From NCBI GenBank assembly GCA_052246295.1, contig JBQQCO010000010.1: a stretch of 64,000 nt of DNA; one strand, given 5' to 3'. Made by a program: the position numbers and the translations under genes. The notes beneath the pieces are model-generated. The model was not told the origin of the DNA, did not search any database, and was given only the letters and a program-made list of their open reading frames with translations. Shown piece by piece: positions 1-8,335 of this stretch. Each line of letters opens with the position of its first letter. Position 1 is the stretch's first letter. Source of the DNA: Piscibacillus sp052246295. Lineage in GTDB: Bacteria; Bacillota; Bacilli; Bacillales; Alkalibacillaceae.

Positions 1-1
1 C

Positions 2-670
2 TTCTTAAATCCACGTGAGCAAACAATTTTTCAGTCAATTATAGGAAAACAGAGTGACTTACAGTTGCACTTTTTTGGTGGATATGATCAAGCAGAACGT
101 AAACAAGCAATCCTAGCTCCTTTTTATGAGCAAGTTGATGAAGATTCTTATAATATGACAGTTTTAGAAGGGGCTTATCATCAAAAATTTGTCTCATTAA
201 GTCACCGTGATGTTCTAGGAACCTTAATGTCATTAGGGATTCAAAGAAAGAAAATTGGAGATTTAATTTTAAAAGATGGTATATTTCAAATTATTTTAGC
301 TAAAGAGATTTCAGTATTTGTTCAGATGCAGTTAACTAAAATAAAAAATACAAGTATACAACTAAAGGAAGAACCGTTTACATCAATAAGAAAAACTGAG
401 CATGATTGGGAAGAGAAAGATACAACGGTTTCTTCGACAAGACTTGATGTCGTCATAAAAGAGATTTACCAAATGGGGCGACAAAAAGCTCAAGAGTTTA
501 TAAAGAAAGAAGCAGTTAAGGTCAATTATAGAGTTGTTAGTGATCCTTCTTTTGTTGTTGAACCTGGTGATTTAATATCATTAAGAAAGAAAGGTCGTAG
601 TAAAGTTATCGACATTTTGGGTGAAACGAAAAAACAAAAATATTTAATACGTGTTGCGAAATTAAAGTAA
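2..670 (+). CDS. ylmH: YlmH, S4-domain RNA-binding protein (5' end cut by window)
   Basis: The reading frame is open from base 2 of the window, so the gene begins upstream and 222 codons are visible of a family that usually has about 260. The visible start FLNPREQ and the FFGGYDQAERK stretch are typical of the YlmH N-terminal domain. The C-terminal third, from TRLDVVIKEIYQMGR to the end, is an S4 RNA-binding domain. In Bacillus, YlmH lies between ylmG and divIVA in the division-associated ylm cluster and has been linked to ribosome-associated quality control. The TTG near base 65 is internal and should not be used as a start. Identification rests on domain pattern and on position directly before divIVA. 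Confidence 0.93.
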   Translation, partial: FLNPREQTIFQSIIGKQSDLQLHFFGGYDQAERKQAILAPFYEQVDEDSYNMTVLEGAYHQKFVSLSHRDVLGTLMSLGIQRKKIGDLILKDGIFQIILAKEISVFVQMQLTKIKNTSIQLKEEPFTSIRKTEHDWEEKDTTVSSTRLDVVIKEIYQMGRQKAQEFIKKEAVKVNYRVVSDPSFVVEPGDLISLRKKGRSKVIDILGETKKQKYLIRVAKLK

Positions 671-751
671 AAAAATGAAGGATTTAAAGAGTTGTTGTCG
701 AATATTAACAATAATCTAGCGACGTTTGAGTACAATAAAGGGGGTAAAATA

Positions 752-1267
752 ATGGGATTAACTCCATTAGATATTCATAATAAGGAATTTACAAGAGGTT
801 TTCGTGGTTATGATGAAGATGAGGTAAATGAATTTTTAGATCAAGTTATTAAAGATTTTGAGAAGGTTATGCGTGAGAAAAAATCTTTAGAGGACAAAGT
901 CTCAGAATTAGAAGAGAAAAATAGTCACTTTAATAACATAGAGGAAACATTGAACCGTTCTATACTAGTCGCTCAAGAGACGGCAGATGAAGTGAAAAAC
1001 AATGCCAATAAAGAGGCTAAATTAATTATTAAGGAAGCTGAAAAGAATGCTGATCGTATTGTTAACGAAGCATTAGCAAAATCTAGAACGGTTGCGATGG
1101 AAATTGAAGAGTTGAAAAAACAAGCAAAAGTATTCCGTACAAGATTAAAAATGTTAGTTGAAGCACAATTAGATATTATTGATAATGATGATTGGGAAGA
1201 CTTATTTCAAGTGGAGACAGGTGAAGAAGAAAATCATCATATCGGTGAATATTCAACTTCTGATTAA
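752..1267 (+). CDS. divIVA: DivIVA, polar and septal curvature-sensing cell division protein
   Basis: The protein has 171 residues. The start MGLTPLDIHNKEFTRGFRGY is the conserved DivIVA membrane-binding N-terminus, followed by DEDEVNEFLDQVIKDFE and a long charged coiled coil (roughly residues 30-140). DivIVA binds negatively curved membrane at septa and poles and, in Bacillus, recruits MinJ/MinCD and, at sporulation, RacA. The ATG at 752 is preceded by an AAAGGGGG ribosome site. A longer frame back to a TTG at 692 is open, but it would run through this site and lacks the conserved start. The gene follows ylmH with an 81-bp gap, as in B. subtilis. Confidence 0.96.
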   Translation: MGLTPLDIHNKEFTRGFRGYDEDEVNEFLDQVIKDFEKVMREKKSLEDKVSELEEKNSHFNNIEETLNRSILVAQETADEVKNNANKEAKLIIKEAEKNADRIVNEALAKSRTVAMEIEELKKQAKVFRTRLKMLVEAQLDIIDNDDWEDLFQVETGEEENHHIGEYSTSD

Positions 1268-1273
1268 TTTTTC

Positions 1274-1302
1274 TTGACGAAATTCGCATTTTTCCATATA
1301 AT
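1274..1302 (+). promoter_or_regulatory. SigA-type promoter of ileS
   Basis: TTGACG (1274-1279), a 17-bp spacer and TATAAT (1297-1302) form a near-consensus vegetative promoter. It lies just after the divIVA stop and upstream of the T-box leader, so ileS can be transcribed independently of the ylm-divIVA cluster. Confidence 0.85.
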
Positions 1303-1329
1303 TTCATATCGTATAAGCATATTATAAAT

Positions 1330-1570
1330 TTAAAACGAAGATGGGAACAGTACTTAAGTGTTAGTCGTTCAAGCGAGCTAGGGATGGTGTGAGCCTAGTA
1401 ACGATTTCTTAAGGAAGATCATCCCGGAGTTCCTTTTTGAATGAAGTAGAAGAGGACGGGTCATTCACGTTAAGAATGCTGAGTGGAATAGTTTTAATAA
1501 GCTATTCAATGAGGGTGGTACCGCGAGTTTTCTCGTCCCTATTTTGGGATGAGAAAACTCTTTTTTTATC
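1330..1570 (+). promoter_or_regulatory. T-box riboswitch (tRNA-Ile sensing) with terminator, ileS leader
   Basis: The T-box core GGGTGGTACCGCG lies at 1513-1525 and is followed by a terminator (GAGTTTTCTC ... GAGAAAACTC, then a T run at 1561-1567). Upstream is the long Stem I region, with an AGTA element near 1349 and a GGGATGGTGTGAGCC distal segment. A candidate ATC specifier at 1418-1420 is followed by the usual purine and matches isoleucine. Uncharged tRNA-Ile should pair with specifier and T-box and stabilise the antiterminator. The specifier assignment is inferred by eye; the T-box itself is clear. Confidence 0.95.
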
Positions 1571-1636
1571 TCTTCGTTTAGTAGTCAAGAATGTATATGA
1601 ACGTTTGTAAAAAGGTTATTTCTAAGGAGGATTTGC

Positions 1637-4378
1637 ATGAGCTACAAAGATACGCTTTTAATGCCGAAAACAGAGTTCCCAATGCGTGGTAATTTACCGA
1701 AACGCGAACCAGAAATGCAACAACAATGGGAAGATGAAAACATTTATCAAAAAGTTCAAGATCGTACTAAAGGGCGCCCATTATTTGTTTTACATGATGG
1801 ACCACCGTATGCAAACGGTGACCTACACATGGGGCATGCTTTAAATAAAATTTTAAAGGATTTTATTGTTCGTTATAAATCCATGGCAGGCTTTCATGCA
1901 CCATATGTACCTGGGTGGGACACTCACGGACTGCCAATTGAAGTTGCCCTTACAAAGAAGAAGAAAATTAAACGTAAAGAACTAAGCATTGCTGAGTTTA
2001 GAAGACTTTGTGAAGAATATGCCCTTGATCAAATTGATCGTCAACGTGAGCAGTTCAAACAGTTAGGTGTTCGCGGTGATTGGGATAACCCTTATATTAC
2101 ATTAAAGCCAGAATTCGAAGCACAACAAATTCGCGTTTTTGGAGATATGGCAAAACGTGGCTATATCTATAAAGGTAAAAAACCAGTCTATTGGTCACCA
2201 TCTTCGGAGTCAGCTTTAGCTGAAGCTGAAATTGAATATCAAGATAAACGCTCTCCTTCCATCTATGTAGGTTTTGATGTTACAGATGGTAAAGGCGTAT
2301 TAGATGGAGATGAGAAGATTGTAATCTGGACTACAACGCCTTGGACAATTCCAGCAAACTTAGCCATTGCTGTACATCCTGACCTGGAGTATGTAGTTGT
2401 GGATGCAAATGGTTCAAAGTATGTCATTGCTCATGACTTACTTGAAGAAGTCGCACAAAAAGTTGAATGGGAAAACCCAACTGTTGTTAAAACTTTAAAA
2501 GGCCAAGAATTAGAAAAAGTTGTGGGAAGACATCCTTTCTATGATCGCGACTCATTAGTCATTTTAGGTGATCACGTAACCACTGAATCGGGTACTGGTT
2601 GTGTACACACAGCACCTGGTCATGGTGAAGATGACTTCTGGATTGGTAAACAATACGGTTTAGATGTCTTATGCCCAGTTGATGAAAAAGGTGTATTTAC
2701 TGAAGAAGCACCAGGTTTTGAAGGACAATTTTATGATAAAGCCAATAAAGAAATTACACAGAAGTTAGATGAAGTTGGAGCATTACTAAAACTTGAGTTT
2801 ATTACACATTCATATCCACATGATTGGCGCACAAAGAAGCCAACGATTTTCCGCGCGACATCACAGTGGTTTGCTTCTGTTAAAGATTTCAGAGAGCAAC
2901 TTCTACAAGCCGTTAAGGATGTGGATTGGCACCCGCACTGGGGTGAAGTTCGTATGCACAACATGGTAAAAGACCGTGAAGACTGGTGTATTTCTCGTCA
3001 ACGCGTTTGGGGTGTACCAATTCCAGTGTTCTATGGTGAAAATGGTGAACCTATTATCACAGAAGAGACCATTGAACACGTAGCTAACCTGTTTAAAGAA
3101 CATGGTTCAAACGTTTGGTTTGAGCGAGAAGCAAAAGATTTATTACCTGAAGGGTTCACTCATCCATCAAGTCCAAACGGAAAGTTTACAAAAGAAACTG
3201 ATATCATGGATGTTTGGTTTGACTCAGGATCAACGCACCAAGGTGTGTTAGTTGAGCGTGACGATTTAGACCGTCCAGCTGATTTATATTTAGAGGGCTC
3301 TGACCAATATCGTGGTTGGTTTAACTCATCTCTAACGACATCTGTAGCTGTAACAGGTAAAGCTCCTTATAAAGGAATCTTAAGTCACGGATTCACTTTA
3401 GATGGTGAAGGACGTAAGATGAGTAAATCTCTTGGTAACGTTATGGTACCTTCTAAGATTATGAAGCAGTTAGGGGCAGATATTTTACGCCTTTGGGTTG
3501 CAAGTACTGACTATTCTGCTGATGTTCGAGTGTCAGATAATATCTTGAAGCAAGTTGCTGAAGTCTATCGTAAGATCCGTAACACGTTCCGTTTCTTACT
3601 TGGTAACTTACATGATTTCAATCCAGCACAAGACGCTGTTGCCGATGCAGAATTAGAAGAAGTGGATCGTTATATGCTGATCCGTCTTCAAGAGACAATC
3701 CGCAAAGTGCGTAAAGCATATGATGAATATGAGTATTCAACGATTTACCATACAATTAACAACTTCTGTACGGTTGATTTAAGCTCATTCTATCTAGATT
3801 TCGCAAAAGATATCTTATACATTGAGCAGGCAGACAATCATCGCCGTCGCAGTATTCAAACAGTTTACTATGAAATGATTGTAAGCTTGAGTAAGCTTTT
3901 ATCACCGATCCTTTCACATACTACAGAGGAAGTGTGGAAGTATATCCCAAGTGTAGAAGAAGAAAGTGTTCAACTAACAGATATGCCTAAGGGTAGAGCA
4001 GTTGAAGAAGAAGCTACTATTAAAGAAAAATGGGAACAATTTATGGATATCCGCGAAGATGTTTTAAAAGCATTAGAAGAAGCTCGCGCTGATAAAATCA
4101 TTGGTAAGTCACTTGAGGCTAAATTAACTATTGTTCCAAAAGATGAAGCAACAATGGACTTATTAGAATCAATGGAACACTTACATCAGTATTTAATCGT
4201 ATCTGAAGTGAATTTAGCTCAGAATCACGACTTGGCTAAATCCTATGATCGAGTGTCAGTTGCGGTTGAGAAACATGATGGTGAGAAGTGTCAACGTTGC
4301 TGGGTAGCATCTCACACAGTAGGTAACAACGACAAACACCCAGAACTATGTGAACGTTGTGCAGATATTGTAGGTTAA
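1637..4378 (+). CDS. ileS: Isoleucyl-tRNA synthetase
   Basis: This 913-residue class I synthetase charges tRNA-Ile. The HIGH-type motif HMGH is at residues 64-67, and the KMSKS loop appears as GRKMSKSLGN. The CP1 editing domain includes the WTTTPWTIPAN stretch. The C-terminus carries a zinc-binding module, KCQRCW ... LCERC. Length is normal for the bacterial-type enzyme. The ATG at 1637 follows an AAGGAGG site at a good distance. Transcription is under the T-box directly upstream and ends at the strong hairpin at 4389. Confidence 0.98.
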   Translation: MSYKDTLLMPKTEFPMRGNLPKREPEMQQQWEDENIYQKVQDRTKGRPLFVLHDGPPYANGDLHMGHALNKILKDFIVRYKSMAGFHAPYVPGWDTHGLPIEVALTKKKKIKRKELSIAEFRRLCEEYALDQIDRQREQFKQLGVRGDWDNPYITLKPEFEAQQIRVFGDMAKRGYIYKGKKPVYWSPSSESALAEAEIEYQDKRSPSIYVGFDVTDGKGVLDGDEKIVIWTTTPWTIPANLAIAVHPDLEYVVVDANGSKYVIAHDLLEEVAQKVEWENPTVVKTLKGQELEKVVGRHPFYDRDSLVILGDHVTTESGTGCVHTAPGHGEDDFWIGKQYGLDVLCPVDEKGVFTEEAPGFEGQFYDKANKEITQKLDEVGALLKLEFITHSYPHDWRTKKPTIFRATSQWFASVKDFREQLLQAVKDVDWHPHWGEVRMHNMVKDREDWCISRQRVWGVPIPVFYGENGEPIITEETIEHVANLFKEHGSNVWFEREAKDLLPEGFTHPSSPNGKFTKETDIMDVWFDSGSTHQGVLVERDDLDRPADLYLEGSDQYRGWFNSSLTTSVAVTGKAPYKGILSHGFTLDGEGRKMSKSLGNVMVPSKIMKQLGADILRLWVASTDYSADVRVSDNILKQVAEVYRKIRNTFRFLLGNLHDFNPAQDAVADAELEEVDRYMLIRLQETIRKVRKAYDEYEYSTIYHTINNFCTVDLSSFYLDFAKDILYIEQADNHRRRSIQTVYYEMIVSLSKLLSPILSHTTEEVWKYIPSVEEESVQLTDMPKGRAVEEEATIKEKWEQFMDIREDVLKALEEARADKIIGKSLEAKLTIVPKDEATMDLLESMEHLHQYLIVSEVNLAQNHDLAKSYDRVSVAVEKHDGEKCQRCWVASHTVGNNDKHPELCERCADIVG

Positions 4379-4388
4379 ATATTTACTT

Positions 4389-4430
4389 AACAAAACACTA
4401 AGTGAACAGCTTAGTGTTTTGTTGTATTTT
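4389..4430 (+). terminator. Rho-independent terminator after ileS
   Basis: A perfect 14-bp stem (arms 4389-4402 and 4410-4423) with a 7-nt loop is followed by a T-rich stretch. The arms end in A and T runs, so it may act in both directions. Confidence 0.85.
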
Positions 4431-4494
4431 AAATCGTTAATTTTTAATTTTTGTGGTAAAATGCAATAGGATAGCTATTTATGGAGGTAGCAAA

Positions 4495-4968
4495 GTGAAA
4501 TACTATATCATAACACTATTAATCATTATTTTTGACCAAGCTACAAAATGGACAGTTGCTTCTAATATGAATCTATATGATTCTGTGGAAGTAATTCCTG
4601 GTTTCTTTTGGATTACATCTCACAGAAACACTGGTGCTGCATGGGGAATATTAGAAGGGCAAATGTGGCTATTTTATATCGTTACTGTCATTGTAATTGG
4701 GATCATTGTTTATTATATGCAGTTGTATAAGGACAGCTACCCTTGGTTAATGGTTGGATTTGCTTCTATTTTAGGTGGAGCAATTGGTAATTTTATTGAT
4801 CGTATATTTTTACAAAAGGTCATTGATTTTATTGATTTAAATATATTTGGTTATGACTTTCCAATCTTTAATGTAGCTGACTCAGCACTGACAGTAGGAG
4901 TAACTTTAGTTATTATAATCATGTTAATAGATGAAATGAAAAACAAAGGAAAGAACGTTAATGAGTAA
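4495..4968 (+). CDS. lspA: Lipoprotein signal peptidase (signal peptidase II)
   Basis: This 157-residue membrane aspartic protease cleaves the signal peptide of diacylglyceryl-modified prolipoproteins. Four hydrophobic segments are visible (about 3-14, 57-76, 84-100 and 131-146). The catalytic aspartates are in GNFID (D102) and NVADS (D129). The GTG start at 4495 has GGAGG about 7 bases upstream; an upstream in-frame TTG at 4453 would precede this site. The stop overlaps the next gene by 8 bp, suggesting translational coupling. In B. subtilis a DksA/TraR-like gene (ylyA) sits between ileS and lspA; none is present here. Confidence 0.96.
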   Translation: MKYYIITLLIIIFDQATKWTVASNMNLYDSVEVIPGFFWITSHRNTGAAWGILEGQMWLFYIVTVIVIGIIVYYMQLYKDSYPWLMVGFASILGGAIGNFIDRIFLQKVIDFIDLNIFGYDFPIFNVADSALTVGVTLVIIIMLIDEMKNKGKNVNE

Positions 4969-5872
4969 ACAAGATTTTATCATAACAAAAGAGTATCAAA
5001 ATAAACGGATTGATAAAGTATTAACAGACCTAAACAAAGAGTCTTCAAGAAGCCAAATTCAATCATGGATTAGGGATGGTTACGTTAAGGTCAATGGCGA
5101 ACAAGTAAAGAGTAATTATAAATGCCAGTTGAATGACCAAGTTGTATGGGAAGAACCTGAAGTACAAGAGCTTGAAATTGAACCTGAGAATATTCCGTTA
5201 GATATACGATATGAGGATGAGCATTTGCTGGTGGTTAATAAAGCTAAAGGAATGGTTGTTCATCCATCACATGGTCATCGTACAGGTACATTAGTTCATG
5301 CTTTACTTTATCACTGTGATGATTTATCTGGAATTAATGGAGTGTATCGTCCTGGAATCGTTCACCGTATTGATAAAGACACTAGCGGATTATTAGTTGT
5401 TGCCAAGCACGATCAAGCTCACGAAATACTATCAGAGCAATTGTCAAATAAAGAAGTGAAACGTTCATATGAAGCCATTGTGCATGGTGTCATCGATCAT
5501 GACAAGGCGACAATTGATGCTCCAATTGGGCGTGACCCAAACGATCGTCAGAAAATGGCAGTGGTTGATAATGGTAAGCCAGCAGTTACCCACTTTTCCG
5601 TAGTTGATCGATTTGAAAAGTTCTCACACGTTTATTGTGATTTAGAAACAGGTAGAACTCATCAAATCAGGGTGCATTTTCAATATATTGATTACCCACT
5701 TGTAGGTGACCCGAAATACGGACGGCGTAAGACATTAGATGTTCAAGGACAGGCACTGCACGCTAGAAAGCTATCTTTTAGGCATCCTATGACAGGTGAA
5801 CAAATGAGCTTTACTTGTGAGCCGCCAGACATTTTTAAAGATACTTTAGAAAATGTCTCAAAAATGTATTGA
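4961..5872 (+). CDS. ylyB: RluD-family rRNA pseudouridine synthase (YlyB-like)
   Basis: The 303-residue protein has an N-terminal S4 domain (about 14-60) and an RluA/RluD-type pseudouridine synthase domain. The catalytic motif is HRIDKDTSGLL, with D138 as the expected nucleophile; GRTHQIRVH further on is also family-typical. It should convert specific uridines of 23S rRNA to pseudouridine, but the target site cannot be read from sequence. It overlaps lspA by 8 bp, as in the B. subtilis lspA-ylyB pair. The -35 box of the pyr promoter overlaps its stop codon. Confidence 0.94.
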   Translation: MSKQDFIITKEYQNKRIDKVLTDLNKESSRSQIQSWIRDGYVKVNGEQVKSNYKCQLNDQVVWEEPEVQELEIEPENIPLDIRYEDEHLLVVNKAKGMVVHPSHGHRTGTLVHALLYHCDDLSGINGVYRPGIVHRIDKDTSGLLVVAKHDQAHEILSEQLSNKEVKRSYEAIVHGVIDHDKATIDAPIGRDPNDRQKMAVVDNGKPAVTHFSVVDRFEKFSHVYCDLETGRTHQIRVHFQYIDYPLVGDPKYGRRKTLDVQGQALHARKLSFRHPMTGEQMSFTCEPPDIFKDTLENVSKMY

Positions 5873-5896
5873 CTTTCACAAATAAACCTTTAAAAT
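5869..5896 (+). promoter_or_regulatory. Promoter of the pyrimidine operon
   Basis: TTGACT (5869-5874), a 16-bp spacer and TAAAAT (5891-5896). The -35 box overlaps the stop codon of the preceding gene, and the first attenuator follows within about 30 bp. Confidence 0.75.
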
Positions 5897-5909
5897 AAAC
5901 AATTAGAAT

Positions 5910-6022
5910 ATAAAACCTTTAAACATAGTCCAGAGAGGCTATCAAGGTGACGGTTAAATATATAGGGGATTAGTGTATACAACAACCTCTTTTGTCACCT
6001 TGTGTGCCAAAAGAGGTTTTTT
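5910..6022 (+). promoter_or_regulatory. PyrR-controlled attenuator 1 (pyr leader)
   Basis: The PyrR-binding loop AGTCCAGAGAGGCT is at 5927-5940. A terminator follows, with AACCTCTTTT (5984-5993) pairing with AAAAGAGGTT (6009-6018), then six T residues. In the Bacillus model, UMP/UTP-loaded PyrR binds the anti-antiterminator loop and lets the terminator form, so the operon is off when pyrimidines are plentiful. Confidence 0.95.
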
Positions 6023-6044
6023 ATGTTACCTGAGGAGGGATGTC

Positions 6045-6584
6045 ATGCAGGAAAAAATACAATTGTTAGACCAATCAGCTATAGCAAGAGCGATCAAACG
6101 GATATCCCATGAAATTATTGAGCGTAATAAAGGAACCGATGATTTAATTTTAGTTGGGATTAAGACGAGAGGGCTACCTTTAGCTAAACGAATTCAGAAA
6201 AATATTGAGCAAATCGAAAGTGTTACGATTGAAACAGGGGAACTTGATATCTCACTTTATCGAGATGATTTATCTAACCGTGATACAGTCGATGAGCCGA
6301 CTGTTAACCAACGTAACATTCCACAAGATATTGCTGGAAAGACCGTTATATTAATAGATGATGTTTTGTATACGGGACGTACAGTGAGAGCAGCGATGGA
6401 TGCGATTATGGATTTAGGTCGGCCGAAAATCATTCAACTTGCTGTATTGGTCGATCGAGGGCACAGAGAATTACCAATAAGAGCTGATTATGTCGGTAAG
6501 AACATTCCGACTTCCCAGGATGAAGTGATTAAGGTTCAGCTAGAAGAATCTGATGCAGTTGATCAAGTTAGTATTTTTGAATAA
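6045..6584 (+). CDS. pyrR: PyrR, pyr operon attenuator protein / uracil phosphoribosyltransferase
   Basis: The protein has 179 residues and the type I phosphoribosyltransferase fold. The PRPP loop is VILIDDVLYTGRT (residues 102-113 or so). PyrR binds the AGTCCAGAGAGGCT loops in the pyr mRNA and has secondary uracil phosphoribosyltransferase activity. The ATG at 6045 follows GAGGAGGGA; an in-frame extension back to 5973 runs through the leader terminator and is not credible. It is the first gene of the operon and is flanked by two attenuators. Confidence 0.97.
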   Translation: MQEKIQLLDQSAIARAIKRISHEIIERNKGTDDLILVGIKTRGLPLAKRIQKNIEQIESVTIETGELDISLYRDDLSNRDTVDEPTVNQRNIPQDIAGKTVILIDDVLYTGRTVRAAMDAIMDLGRPKIIQLAVLVDRGHRELPIRADYVGKNIPTSQDEVIKVQLEESDAVDQVSIFE

Positions 6585-6596
6585 TTAAATATATAA

Positions 6597-6717
6597 ACCT
6601 TTAAAAGTTAGTCCAGAGAGGCTAGAAAGGTTGTGAACGTGAGCTTGTTTTATATTACTCGAAGAGTAGTATGTACAAGTGTACCTCTTTGCGACCTTTC
6701 GCAAAGAGGTTTTTTTA
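6597..6717 (+). promoter_or_regulatory. PyrR-controlled attenuator 2 (pyrR-pyrP gap)
   Basis: A second AGTCCAGAGAGGCT loop is at 6610-6623. The terminator stem is ACCTCTTTGCG (6683-6693) with CGCAAAGAGGT (6700-6710), followed by seven T residues. Its 11-bp perfect stem looks stronger than that of attenuator 1. Confidence 0.95.
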
Positions 6718-6751
6718 TGCAAAAAACTGGAAGTTGGATATTGTGAAACAT

Positions 6752-6875
6752 GCTTTCGGTGGACGCTTTCCGCGGGTACGGCTTCAACTATCTTTAGAGA
6801 AGAAAATTCCTTTTCCTCTCAAATAGGATTTTCAGCTCGTGCTGTTCATGCTGGAGTCGCCAACTTCGCTCACCA
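6752..6875. repeat. Dispersed GC-rich repeat, copy A (between attenuator 2 and pyrP)
   Basis: The segment begins GCTTTCGGTGGACGCTTTCC and ends near GGAGTCGCCAACTTCGCTCA. Nearly the same start, middle (GGCTTCAACTAT, GGATTTTCAG, TCGTGCTGTTC) and end occur at 47,388-47,627. It would be transcribed as part of the 5' UTR of pyrP. A 97-codon frame across it is a chance product of the repeat. Similar hairpin-forming intergenic repeats are common in Bacillaceae; their function is unknown. Confidence 0.8.
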
Positions 6876-6940
6876 TAAAACTAACTTTTCAAAGCTTATA
6901 AAAATTTCTGAAGGTAAAACCTTCTGTAGGGGGATAAAAA

Positions 6941-8317
6941 ATGAACGCAAACGAAAAAGTGTTAGATGTTAGGGACGTACCAAAATGGAATAAGTGGTTG
7001 ATTTTAAGTTTACAGCATTTATTTGCGATGTTTGGTGCAACCATCTTAGTTCCATTTTTAACAGAAATGTCTCCGAGTGTCGCATTGATTACAAGTGGAC
7101 TTGGAACGTTAAGCTATTTAATCATCACCAAAGGACAAATTCCAGCATACCTGGGTTCGAGCTTTGCATTCATCACGCCAATTATAGTGGCAACACAGGT
7201 TGAAAGCTTAGCAGGAGCAATGGTAGGAGCATTTTTAGTTGGGATTGTTTACGGAATCGTTGCATTATTGATAAACCTAGCGGGTGTAGATTGGTTACTC
7301 AATATATTACCACCAGTTGTAGTAGGACCTGTCATTATGGTCATCGGTTTAGGTTTAGCACCAACAGCGATTGATATGACGATGAATGACGCAGACGGAA
7401 ATTATAGTCTTACATTTTTAGGTGTAGCAGCTATTACTTTAACCATAACCATCGTTGCATCAGTTTTCTTTAAAGGTTTTTGGAAGATCATCCCGATTTT
7501 ACTTGGAATAGTTGGAGGATACTTGGTTGCACTCTTTGCTGGTGTTGTAAATACTCAAGATATCAAAGCTAGCTGGAATGAGTTAACAAGCGCTTCGTCT
7601 ATAGGAGAGTTTCTCTCAGCCGTTTTTACTAAACCAGAATTTTTAATTCCATTTGTAGATTTCTCACCATTTAGTGTCATTAGTTTATCCATTGTGGGAA
7701 TTATGGTGCCAATAGCATTAGTTACGATTACCGAACACATTGGTGATCAAATGGTGTTATCTAAAGTGACAGGTCAAAACTTTATTAAGAAGCCTGGTTT
7801 ACATCGTTCTTTACTGGGTGATGGAATTGCCACAGTAATAGCATCAATGCTTGGTGGCCCACCGAATACAACTTATGGAGAAAACATTGGTGTACTTGCG
7901 ATTACAAGAGTATTTAGTGTGTTTGTCATCGGTGGAGCAGCAGTGCTTGCGATTTTCTTTGGGTTTATCGATATCATCGCAGTTGTCATTGAGTCGATTC
8001 CAACGCCAGTTATGGGTGGCGTATCCATTTTACTATTCGGGATTATTGCATCGAGTGGTTTAAGAATGTTAATTGACAACAATGTTGACTTAGGTAAGAA
8101 CAGAAACCTAATTATTGCATCCGTCATTCTTGTCATTGGGATTGGCGGTATGTACATTGAAGTGCAACTTCCTGATTTTGACTTGCAACTATCTGGAATG
8201 GCATTATCAGCAATTATCGGTGTCGTTCTGAACTTAATTTTACCTGGTCGAGATAAAGTGACGAATAACCCTGACCAGATGTTTGAAGCAGATCAAGATG
8301 AGCGTCAAGTAAGCTAG
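6941..8317 (+). CDS. pyrP: Uracil permease (NCS2 family)
   Basis: The 458-residue integral membrane protein has about a dozen hydrophobic segments. It starts MNANEKVLDVRDVPKWNKW and soon reaches LQHLFAMFGATILVP, the typical NCS2 uracil/xanthine permease signature; AYLGSSFAFITP is also conserved. It should import uracil by proton symport, feeding the salvage reaction to UMP. The ATG at 6941 follows AGGGGG. Control is by the upstream attenuator 2. Only 18 bp separate it from pyrB, so it is cotranscribed with the biosynthetic genes. Confidence 0.95.
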   Translation: MNANEKVLDVRDVPKWNKWLILSLQHLFAMFGATILVPFLTEMSPSVALITSGLGTLSYLIITKGQIPAYLGSSFAFITPIIVATQVESLAGAMVGAFLVGIVYGIVALLINLAGVDWLLNILPPVVVGPVIMVIGLGLAPTAIDMTMNDADGNYSLTFLGVAAITLTITIVASVFFKGFWKIIPILLGIVGGYLVALFAGVVNTQDIKASWNELTSASSIGEFLSAVFTKPEFLIPFVDFSPFSVISLSIVGIMVPIALVTITEHIGDQMVLSKVTGQNFIKKPGLHRSLLGDGIATVIASMLGGPPNTTYGENIGVLAITRVFSVFVIGGAAVLAIFFGFIDIIAVVIESIPTPVMGGVSILLFGIIASSGLRMLIDNNVDLGKNRNLIIASVILVIGIGGMYIEVQLPDFDLQLSGMALSAIIGVVLNLILPGRDKVTNNPDQMFEADQDERQVS

Positions 8318-8335
8318 TTAACAAGGAGTGTTTCT

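Noticed and set aside
6679..6972. 97-codon frame before pyrP
   Set aside because: It runs through the attenuator terminator and the dispersed repeat and overlaps the pyrP start out of frame; no family resemblance.
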